Source: Limnanthes douglasii subsp. nivea
Taxonomy: Eukaryota; Streptophyta; Magnoliopsida; Brassicales; Limnanthaceae
Direction of reading: 5' to 3'
Assembly (NCBI GenBank): GCA_036936605.1
Contig: JAUPFV010000005.1
Location: 58,920,742 to 58,984,741 of the forward strand
Length of the DNA stretch: 64,000 nucleotides
Shown here piece by piece: positions 54,660 through 64,000 of the stretch. Below the pieces are notes generated by a model that was given only the letters and a program-made list of their open reading frames with translations, did no database searches and was not told the origin of the DNA. The first letter of the stretch is position 1. Every line of letters begins with the position of its first letter. A program made the translations under genes and the position numbers.

Positions 54660-57600
54660 TATCTTTTGGTGATATTTCTAATGAAGTGATATTTGACTAC
54701 AATGTGACGAATTAAATTTTTTGGCATGGCAATTGCAGATGTATTGGCACGCATGACCGGGATCATTTTTTCTTGTTTTTCTCCGACATCCGTTTGTGTG
54801 TTCTTTATCCATATTTCATATGATGTCGTTAATGTAGTTGATACAACGGATACATATTATGATTCAGTAGATGAATATGCTACCATTTTTGCTTCTTTGA
54901 AGACCGCACAACTACAACCGAACTAATACTAAAAGCGTATCCCAAAACATTTTTCATGTCGTCAACACATCTAGCTTAATCACAATAAAATATATGAGAA
55001 ACTTTACCCTAGGATTCAACTGTCAGATTACATAAAGTATATACTTTTATTTATTGATAAAACATATGAGCTAATGGGCTTGGGTCTAATATCTCTAACA
55101 CAACTTCACCTTACTTCACCTTGGTATTTTTCTCATGTGAGATACCGAGATCAACAATACCTTTGATGTACTTTATAAATCGTTTTGCAGCTCTGAGCTG
55201 AATTTGACTCAATGTATACATGAACCTCGATGATTGAATGGTTGTACACGTCACATCAGGTTTAGTATTCATTAATATAGTAACCTTCTTATCAAGCTTC
55301 TATATAGTGACGCATTCACTTCCTTGATTTTGTAATTTTTTGTTTAGCTTTTTGTTCACATGTAATAGGGTGTATACTTGATTACAATTTTTCATTCAGA
55401 TTTCTCAAGAAGATACTTTACATACTTGTTATGGCAATAAATAATCCCGATTGTTTTTATTAATTCTGATTCGTGAGGGATGATGCACCACCCTGAAATC
55501 ACTAATCGCATATATTTTTTCATCTCGGTCTTGAAGTCTGAGATCATTCTTTGTTATTTTTACTGATCACTATATCATCGGCACATATAGGGATAATGGA
55601 ATTCTTGATATATATTTTATCTTGACATGCAAGGTCGGCTCCTTTTTACCTATATAAAAGCTTTTGGCTCTAAAGTAACAATCAATATCGATGCACCATG
55701 TTAGGGGTGTTTGTTTGATCCCAATTATGCTTTTTTAGTCGTAAACCTTATTTTCTTCTCCTTGTGTCACTAATCCTTGAGGTTTCTTTACATACACCTC
55801 TTCTTACAACATAATACTCAGGAATACTAATTTTACATCAAAATGATGAAATAACCAGCTATTTTAAGCGGCCAGTACAATAAAAACGCTAATTGTGTCA
55901 TGTATTGCTACTATGAAGAGGCTTTCTTTGAAGTTGACTTCGAGTTGTTGAAATAACTCTTAGAAACCATCTTTGTTTTCTTCTTGAGAACATACCCATC
56001 TGGATTGGATTTGGCTTTGTATATCCATTTCACTCCAATCGCATCCTTCTTTTTTGTTTTTAGTGAGCTCTCGTGTTTTTTTTCTCAGTTACTTTAATTT
56101 ATTCTTTCATTGCTTTCTTCCAACCTTTCTCAATGAAAATTTCTTCAAAGATTTTTTAATCAATAATGCAGAATTTGCAATGATCATACATATCTCTTAG
56201 AATCCTCATCTTTTTTAGGGCTGAAATCGGTTACTTTGATCTTGATATTGATTTTGGAACTTGCTTGTTGGGTATTTATGGGAGACGTCGGCTCTTTGAG
56301 ATTATTTTATTCGTATTCATCATCTAAGAATGTATCACATAATACTAGGGTGCGTAAGATCACTTTGGTAGATGAAGGTGTTTGTGCTCGTTTCGTTTCC
56401 ATTTCTAATATAAATTTTCATCAAATATAAAATCTATTTTAATCGCCAGCTTGTTCTTCTTCAAATTAAAGAGTCGATATCACTTTGATTTTCGGCTATA
56501 ACCCATGAATATGCATTTGTTACATGTCTTCTGAAGATTCTAGCTTAGTTACTTTGGAACATGTTCATACCATATGCATCCTAATACTCATAGATGATTT
56601 ACGGAAGGTTTTATTCCACCCCAAGCTTCAACTTGTGCTTTATATTCCACTTTGTTTGTTGAACATCGGTTCAACAGATAGATAGAAGTGGCTACAAATT
56701 CAATCCAAAATAACATGGGAAACCTTTTTCGTGAAGCATTGACTTTGATATCTCTTTCACTTTTCTTTTATTTGTTTTGGAAACTCCATTTGATGGTGGA
56801 ATGTATCCAAGCTTTAAGTTCATAATTAAACTAATATCTTCACAGAAGTTGATGAACTCATTAGATTTGTACTCGTCACCTCGTTCACTTCTCGATACTT
56901 TGATAAAGTGTGTGCTTCTCTTTTTACACATTGCTTAATATTTTTTAAAAATAGAGAACACATTCATTTTTTTGCCTCAAAAAGTACACCCACGTCATTT
57001 TAAAATAATGATCGATGAAGGTTATAAAATATTTATTAGCTTCATAATATGTTGGTGGTATTGGACTACATAAATTGGTGTGGACTAAATCTAATCATGT
57101 TTTAACTCTCCACGTTTTTTGTTTTGAAAATACATCTCGGAGATGTTTTTCAAGTGCACAACCTTCACATAATTACTTTAACTCTTAAATTGGTGGAAGT
57201 CTTCAACGTGGTCTTTTAACGAATATTTTTCATACTTTCGAAATTAAGTGTTCAAGCATTTTATGTCAAAACTATGAGTCAACGACCATCTTAGTTTTGA
57301 GATAAATATTTCCGTAAGAAAAAAATAAGAGGAATTTTTTTTTCATATTTACTTTTTCCACTTTGCACTTTCTTTGATCAAATATATTTCCATATATGTT
57401 CTCAAAATAAGCGGTGTATCGTTATTCGTAGAAATTTTCCAAGATTTAACAAATTTTATGTTAAGTCTCTAACTCGCAACAGATATATCTCTATTATGAT
57501 TTGTTTATATAATGATTATTCACTTTTTTTTTAAACAGATGAGACATCATTCCCCATTTCCATCTGGAAATTTCAAGGTGAATTAGTGTCCTTGAATATG

Positions 57601-57810
57601 ATTTCATTTTTAGTAGTATGGTTGCTACATCCACTATCAATGAACCACACCCCATTTTTTTTATTATTTGGCAACTTGACAAGCATTAAACATGTGTTTA
57701 ACAACAAGTTTTCTTGTTTATTTTCCTCCAAGTTACAGTCTTTTTGGAGATAGTCGTACCTCTTTTTTTTAGGAAATCCGCAGCCGCTACTCAACGAGTG
57801 CACACATGGT
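54660..57810 (-). mobile_element. Decayed Ty1/copia element, minus strand
   Basis: Read right to left on the minus strand. The zinc-knuckle end and protease lie at 57573-57803 (VWFIDSGCSNHTTKNE). Integrase lies at about 56690-57400, including 56692-56931 (RSERGDEYKSNEF, YIPPSNGVSKTNKRK, LHEKGFP-YF). Reverse transcriptase lies at about 55150-56080 (AIGVKWIYKAKSNPDGYVLK near 56.0 kb; CADDIVIS near 55.57 kb). RNase H lies at about 54690-55260 (TKPDVTCTTIQSSRFMYTLS, AAKRFIKYIKGIVDLGI, then VAYSSTES and ANTSAIAM). The domain set and order are those of copia. LTRs were not identified; the right end abuts a dispersed repeat at 57770. All frames are broken. Confidence 0.8.
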
Positions 57811-57822
57811 AAACCATCTAAT
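57770..57822. repeat. Dispersed repeat fragment
   Basis: GGAAATCCGCAGCCGCTACTC, interrupted, then GTGCACACATGGTAAACCAT resembles the start of the repeat at 60385-60603 (GGGAACCCGCACTCGCTACTC, interrupted, then GTGCACAGGGTAAACCC). Confidence 0.6.
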
Positions 57823-57829
57823 TAAAATT

Positions 57830-59222
57830 GATGGGTATCAATTAAAATAATCAAGGTAACAGTAATCAATTAAACTTTTATGTAAGATTTAAATCATTTT
57901 AGACTAAATCCTCTAATTTAGTAAAAGTATAAAAATTAAAAAGGTATTAGAATTACATGAAGCTGATTTGTCTAGATTTCATGTGAGTTTTTTTGTTGGG
58001 CCTATGGATTTTTCGAACAATTTCATATGACCACTTAGGATTATTTTGGGTAAAAAAATTGTTAAGAATAAGCAATAATGTTTTTTAATATAATTAACCA
58101 TACGTGTATCCAATTAGAGAAAATAATGAAGATTATGAAGTTTTAATATATAATAATGGAGAGTGGTTTATTCATTTAACTTAAGTACTCATTTATTTAC
58201 ATTTAGTGGGTTTTTTTAGATTCAATAAAATGTTGGAACCTATCGTTCCAAAATATTATAGTCAATTGGATATCTAAAACAAAATATCAATTATGAGACC
58301 CTCCTAGTTTATTAATGTTTTATAGTTAAACTTGATCTCAATACTAATTATTTTTATAATCAGATAGTGTTTATAATATTTAAAATATAATGAGTTATCA
58401 TCATAAACTATTATAACATTTCATTTGGATCATATTTGGTACTAAAATGATATATTAATTTATAATAGCATATCTTATGAAACTGTATTTTCATTTTACT
58501 TGATAATTAATAAAGTAGTAAAAGGGATATGTTTTTTTAGAAAAGAGGGAAACATTTTCCATCAATAATCATAGTGTTCACTATTATCTAAATAAAATTA
58601 GTCTTATCATAACATGCAATATGAAAATGACATGATCTTGTTATCATAACATATAAAAACCTAATTGATTCTTCTTATTTGAACTAAAATCATTGAAATT
58701 GAATATGTACAAAATGTTTAAAATATATGGAAGGAAAACTAAATATTGTATCACTTACTTTAATTTTATACATTTAAAACTAAAAATAATAAAATCTAAA
58801 ACTATTGTGTTCGTAAAATCTTTGGGCATTAAATCTTAGCAAAATAGCATAAGCAGAGAGAGATGAGTTTTTTTATGCAATGTGATAACTGAATTAAGAG
58901 TTTGATCGTATATGTTTTATTTTGGTTTCTTTAATGGTAAATACCTAAATTTATTTTCATAACCTAATATTTGTGAATTTACTTGACAGTGTCATTGATA
59001 TCAGGAGGGTCTTTTCGTAATACAAGAAATAAATAAACTTTAGATAGTGTGCAGAGAGATAATTGAGTTGTTTGGATATTAATTATAGAGAGAAAGTCTG
59101 GCAAGAGTAGTTCAAAGTGTAAATATTGTAATAAATCTCTCTAAATTCTAAAACAAGGCTTTATATGACGTTTTGAGCCTAGTGGAATTAACATGCGATA
59201 TCATGTTCTTTCTAAATATTGG
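57830..59222. other. AT-rich intergenic DNA
   Basis: No gene, RNA or transposon ends recognised. Confidence 0.5.
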
Positions 59223-59419
59223 AAGACCCATATAACCTACAATATAATGGTTTATCTCTAAAATATTTAAATATTTACTTATTGTTCACACTATAAATGT
59301 TAAAATATACCTTAAATAAACTTGAACATACATCACATTTCTAATTGACGAATTATATAATTTTTTACATCTCTTAAATTCCCAAATAAATATTGGGACA
59401 CTGATCAAGAGAAAAATAT
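59223..59419. repeat. 197-bp block shared with 38577-38773
   Basis: Same sequence and orientation as the spacer between the 1.54-kb duplicates, with one mismatch. The surrounding DNA is unrelated to that at 38 kb. Confidence 0.95.
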
Positions 59420-60384
59420 ATTTTATTTATATCAACGCATCTATAAGCTTGTTATTGTTCATAACAAAATATTGAAACATTCATGTATTTTTTGTGATAA
59501 ACTTAAAATACAACAAGATCGATCTCGGTGAATCTAAATTCTTAATACACGAGATGTCTCACCTCAGTATTTTACATCAAATTACTTTAACATAAATATT
59601 TTAGGGGCATGCATCAGATTTATATTGTTTATGGAAATTAATATGTCTTTAACATACAACACTGAATATATGTCCACTATAAAGTTAAGGGTGTAATCCA
59701 TAGACTCGATTAAACATAAATACTTGCATAACTTATTAATATGAATATTTTAAAGCACGGAAGAGGACCAAAAAACTAATCGGTTATATGTTTTCGTATG
59801 TTTGTATTGGAAGCATAAGTATTGGTTTTGAATGTAATCAATTTTCAATTAGGATATGAGCAATGCTTTCTTATAGTAACCTAAAAAATATTTATATATG
59901 CTCTTTATTGATTTTGAAATAAAATAGTGCATACCTTTAACTTAAAGTTTGTGTGTCTGTGTGAGTGAAAAATATATACACTATATAAAGGTATAGGAAA
60001 AAATAATATATTATTATTCTTTTTCTCTTTTATCCTTATGTATATCCAAGTACTTATGAATGTATTTTGACTCAATAGTCGATCTATTTTTATGTATGTA
60101 GTCATAAAATTCATTCTCTACTAGTTATACTCAAGAGAGTATTACCAATAAGACCTTATGATTTTGTCCATATTAGGGACTATAATCGTATTTGACTCTA
60201 GGGTTGAATAACTATAATTTCATATTAATGGGGGCTCATTCACGATCTCACATAAATCTAACTAGTGTTTAAACTATAGATTTTATGAAACTTCATTTAT
60301 ATATCGGTTCAATAAACAGATTGTTGATTACAATTAATTAGAGTTATAATTAAAATAATTTGGTTACTCTCTTTTTTTACTAAG
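59420..60384. other. AT-rich intergenic DNA
   Basis: Nothing recognised. Confidence 0.5.
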
Positions 60385-60603
60385 GGAACCCGCACTCGCT
60401 ACTCAAATAGGGTGAGTGTGCACAGGGTAAACCCTCGACCTGACACAATAACCTGCAAACCAACGCCAGAAGGTAAACCATACAAGGTGACAAGATCAAC
60501 CAAGAAGGCGTTTGTAGAGGGAATCAAAATCATGACCTTTGGTCACGAGCTCTGCTTACTCCACCAACTCGGCTACCCCTTTCGGGGAGCAATTTGGATA
60601 CTT
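60385..60603. repeat. Dispersed GC-richer repeat (SINE- or MITE-like)
   Basis: A 220-bp block of clearly higher GC than its flanks. It starts GGGAACCCGCACTCGCTACTC, has GGTAAACC twice (60426 and 60471) and ends CCAACTCGGCTACCCCTTTC. A related fragment lies at 57770-57822. Sequences of this style are common dispersed repeats in eudicot intergenic DNA; the class is not settled here. The 64-codon frame inside it is not taken as a gene. Confidence 0.6.
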
Positions 60604-60609
60604 TAAATT

Positions 60610-62089
60610 TACATGGATGGGAATATTTAAATTTAAGATATATTTACAATCTTCCACTTGTATCATTTCATGTACTCAAGTGTATCCACCAAAATATGCA
60701 GTTATATTATTATTATTTTACAAGCAATCCCACAAGCCTTATCAATTTAGACATTTGTCAGCAAAGAGTCAATGAGAACTTATTATGTTTTTATACGTGA
60801 GTAACAATTCCTATAATAATTATATTGTTAACTAGTATTTAAATGAAATTTAGGTTCCCGTTGAGTTGATCACGGAAATGAAATAATCTCTTAATCATTA
60901 CTTGTCAATTTCTAACTGGCCCAACTTAAGTGAAATTGAGATCGTTAAATTTTACATAATTTACAGTGGTACATGAAAACATTAAACATTTTATTGTTTT
61001 CACTTAATAATATACAAAATGAAACTAAACACAACATAATCTAAACTTAAACTAAATATTAAATTACAAACAAACTCTCAATGAATCTAAATATTATCTA
61101 AACTAAGAACACCTACATGGATATTGTATCTATGAAAGACTTTTGGGTGTTGACACCTTAGTTGAGAAAGATAGAAAAGAGAAAGATGATTTTTTATACT
61201 TTTTTATAACCATAATTGTATGGTGGAGTTTGACTTTGTTTGTTTAATTTTAATTTACTTGACTATACAAAATTAAATGTATTTTTTATTGGATGTTATT
61301 AGATGTACTTGTTAATCTATTTTATCACACAAACTAATCTAACATCCTCATAAAGTCGTGGAGCTTTTCATGACTTTCATTACGTCAGACTAAACTAATC
61401 TATCATCCACTTAACTCATAAAATCGTGGAGCTTAAATAATTTTCTCAATTGCATGACTTTCATTACGTCGATATAGTTTGAACCGAACTTTTTTGACCT
61501 TGAAATTTTTAATACGAAGGAACGTCTTCTCGAAGAACTTATCCTAAACTAAACTCTCGGGAGCGGACCCGTAAATTATATTTGCTTCCGTTTATATTTT
61601 GATAACTTAAAACCTTTAAGTGAGCCTTAGTTCTATTTTATTTTATTAGATCTAATCTAGTATTTTTCACCATCATTATGTTCTGCAAAGTGATTAGCAA
61701 CTTGAAAAGATAGTAAGATGGTCTCGACATGGAAGACCTCATCCATGTCATACTAAACAGAAAGGAATCTTGCTCATTGTTGTTCGGGGGTGTCCTTTTA
61801 TATGCCCCATAAGACATCCTAAATAAAGTTAGGCTAATTGCATACTGCTTCTAAGTTAATTTTCAATCCTTCTAATAAAATTTGGTTTGTAATCTCAACA
61901 TGGTCTTTAGCCTGAGGATTTACAGCATAGCATATGCTTCTACAATTACTTTGTTCTTAGAATATAGGATAAATGAATCACCAAACAAAAAGCGAAGAGT
62001 CAGCACCGCATAAATCTAAACTAAGGGACAAAATGAAGACCGCATAAATCTAAAGGTAAGGATAAAAGGGAAGACAGAATGAAATGTCT
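60610..62089. other. AT-rich intergenic DNA with a small tandem duplication
   Basis: No gene recognised. About 61325-61470 contains two diverged copies of a stretch with AAACTAATCTA-CATCC, TCGTGGAGCTT and CATGACTTTCATTACGTC. Confidence 0.45.
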
Positions 62090-62372
62090 ATAAAACAATA
62101 AAATTATGTCTATCCACATATGTGACTAATGCTAGGAGTCCAAATTACACCAACTAGAAACTTGGGATTCTTTCTGATTCTGTTGACTCCAGACTGTTCA
62201 AACTTATATCCACAGGATAGCAAATAGGAAAATGAACGAACTAAATAAGACTCAAGTATTACACAAAACATCTGAGCTAGCTGGATGTCGTGTTCACGTA
62301 GACGATTAACCAACAACCTGTGCTTTTTCAAAAAGGATAGTGACCTCAATGATTCAGCTCTCAGGTCCTACC
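62090..62372 (-). other. Possible 3' untranslated exon of the membrane-protein gene
   Basis: On the minus strand an acceptor-like TTATTGCAG precedes this block. It is less AT-rich than its flanks and runs into A/T-rich sequence with AATAAAA-like words (62090-62110). It lies about 1 kb downstream of the stop codon at 63425, so it could be a spliced 3' untranslated exon or the end of another transcript. The 79-codon frame in it has no known motif. Confidence 0.3.
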
Positions 62373-63424
62373 TGCAATAATAATATAGAAAAAGAGATCA
62401 GAGTTAGTTGCGTGAGAAAAGCGAAACGGCTTTTATAGAATTTCGGCAGTCGTAAGCATTTGTAGTTATAAATCTGGGGCGAAAGCTGAAGGGGTAGTAA
62501 AGTTCCCCAAGATGAAACCAACCGATTGATCAATGATTCTATAGCAGTTTCTTAAGTGGATATGGATGTGAGAGATGAATATGGCTGCATTCATGTCTAA
62601 CCTTAAAGTGGGTACAAATAATATGTCGACATCATACCTCTATCAAACATAGCCTCCAAAATATTACATTATAAATCACACAGATTGGACTCCATTTATG
62701 TCAAAGGTACACTTTGTTTAGCTTAGTTTCCAGATCTACCCCCTAATTATTTGTCTCAAATCGCCTAGGTTTTAACTACTGATGTTTCCAAACATCCCTA
62801 GTTTGTTCTATCCAATTTAATAGAAACTCTTGTGTCTAATCTATGTTTCTTTACTACTCACTATGTCGCACAGTTTGGAATATCTTGTTCTACAGGCCTT
62901 TCTAATGGGTTGTTTACAACAAAACCAGCAGCTGGCACCAAAAACCAAAGGTCTAGGTTTGACTTGAGCAAACAGCAGTATCTTATGGATACATTTGAAA
63001 GTTGACCGAATAATAAACATTGATCAAAGAGTACAGAAACTTCAATAGTTATATCTTCTAGCCACTTAAGTTGAGATCAGGTAGGTAAACAATGTGCACT
63101 TTACCCTTCATACAACAAATAACTTAGTTTGGCGAAACCTTTTCATCTGGCTGAACTAGAATACTTTCATCTTAATGAATTATAGAAACAAATATGCCTA
63201 ATATCATCTTTTTAAGGCCATTCAAATTTCCATTGCCTCTTTACTAATAATAGAGTCACTAACCCCAACAGTAAAGTTCAAATTTTCAAAGAGAATCATA
63301 TGGGTATTAACATTTAAATGGCAAACAATCAAAAAGTTCCCATACGGCAAACAATCAAAAAGTTCCCTTAATATATTACCTTAAGTACTTCAAAAAGGAA
63401 AGATGGTATAAGCCTTATAGTAAT

Positions 63425-63835
63425 TCACTTCTCGACAACATGAACTCGTTTCTTACGGCGAGACTGGTGGTGACCGTTTGAATGTCGAGCAGGTTTCTTT
63501 GACCGCTTGCTGCAGAGAATAGAGCGAGTACAAAGAGTTAAAGTATAAAATCAAAAGGACCAAACATCAAACAAAAATGGAAACAAAGTTTCTTTACATA
63601 AACTAATTGATACTCACAAGAAGAGGGCTCTGAAGACTCTAAAAAAGAAGAAGACAGGTAAAGCCAGCAATGCCGAGGCCTGCAGTGAATGGGAATAAAG
63701 TTTAAATTTGGTAAAGACGATCAAAAGCAGACCTTTGCAACAACAGATACATACCACAAACCACTCAAGCTCTTCGTTCACAAACTGCCTTGTCGTTTCG
63801 TGTCTATTCAGGAATTCCTTCACACTACCTCGGAC
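63425..63835 (-). CDS. C-terminal exons of an uncharacterised membrane protein (partial)
   Basis: Three minus-strand exons, 63755-63835, 63618-63679 and 63425-63509, have good GT-AG borders (GTATGT and GTGAGT donors, GAGCAG, CTGCAG and CTGCAG acceptors) and join in frame to 75 residues ending at TGA. They encode VRGSVKEFLNRHETTRQFVN, then EELEWFV, one hydrophobic helix (ASALLALPVFFFFRVFRALF), and a strongly basic tail with RRKKRVHVVEK at the end. A single hydrophobic segment close to a basic C-terminus suggests a tail-anchored or single-pass membrane protein. The upstream exons lie beyond the right edge of the window. I do not recognise the family with confidence. Confidence 0.7.
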
Positions 63836-64000
63836 CTGCTCAATAAAACACAATATATACTTTAATATACTTGACATACTTCTGCCAGAAAATAGGACTC
63901 TGGTCACTTTTAAATTAGGTCAGTAATCACTACCAAATTTTGACACACTCAACAAAGTTATCAATATAACAAATCAAGAATAAAGAAGTTTGTTTGTAAG
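63836..64000 (-). other. Intron of the membrane-protein gene
   Basis: AT-rich DNA upstream (on the minus strand) of the acceptor at 63836. No further exon is recognised before the window ends. Confidence 0.4.

Noticed and set aside
54726..54926. 66-codon plus-strand frame
   Set aside because: It is the antisense shadow of copia RNase H on the minus strand (VAYSSTES and ANTSAIAM are readable there).

Overview
The window reads as nuclear DNA of a flowering plant, probably a eudicot. It is AT-rich, holds a three-exon NAC transcription-factor gene with GT-AG introns, and is packed with plant-type Ty1/copia and Ty3/gypsy (Tat-lineage) LTR retrotransposons and MITEs. No rRNA, tRNA or CRISPR was recognised, and nothing suggests bacterial or organelle DNA. 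Only two host genes are supported: the NAC gene (about 49.4-53.6 kb, plus strand) and the last coding exons of an uncharacterised membrane protein at the right edge (63.4-63.8 kb, minus strand).

Layout. 0-5.4 kb: AT-rich DNA with a TAA-flanked MITE (789-1091) and a decayed copia integrase fragment (about 2.45-2.83 kb). 5.4-10.7 kb: an old minus-strand copia element with diverged LTRs. 11.1-16.8 kb: a younger, structurally complete minus-strand copia element (478-bp LTRs, primer-binding site, purine tract), killed by point nonsense mutations and by a small solo-LTR-like insertion with an AGTAT target duplication. 19.6-35.2 kb: a nest at least four levels deep. A decayed plus-strand copia element is split by a 12.6-kb minus-strand Tat-lineage gypsy element. 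That gypsy element has an antisense extra ORF and is itself split by a 2.6-kb plus-strand LTR element (GTAGA target duplication). The small element carries a retropepsin domain and a fragment of an eIF4A-like coding sequence, and its 5' LTR is interrupted by a foldback MITE.

36-43 kb: a degenerate minisatellite; a 1.54-kb direct duplication whose spacer is an almost exact 197-bp copy of sequence at 59.2 kb; a TTA-flanked MITE; and two small tandem duplications. 43.2-46.5 kb: an LTR element with two 494-bp LTRs and a CTTCA target duplication. It keeps only the end of a copia polyprotein (RT end plus RNase H), and the place of gag-protease-integrase is taken by a frameshifted fragment of an NF-X1-type zinc-finger (NFXL2-like) gene. 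46.5-49.3 kb: LTR-like remnants. 54.66-57.81 kb: another minus-strand copia relic. 57.8-63.4 kb: mostly unassigned AT-rich DNA with a dispersed repeat.

The main interest is that two independent short LTR elements, each bounded by matching LTRs and a 5-bp target duplication, carry pieces of ordinary host genes (NFXL2-like and eIF4A-like). They look like gene-capturing, non-autonomous LTR retrotransposons. The NAC gene has foldback elements in both introns, one with two strong internal hairpins. All similarity statements come from reading motifs by eye; no database search was run.
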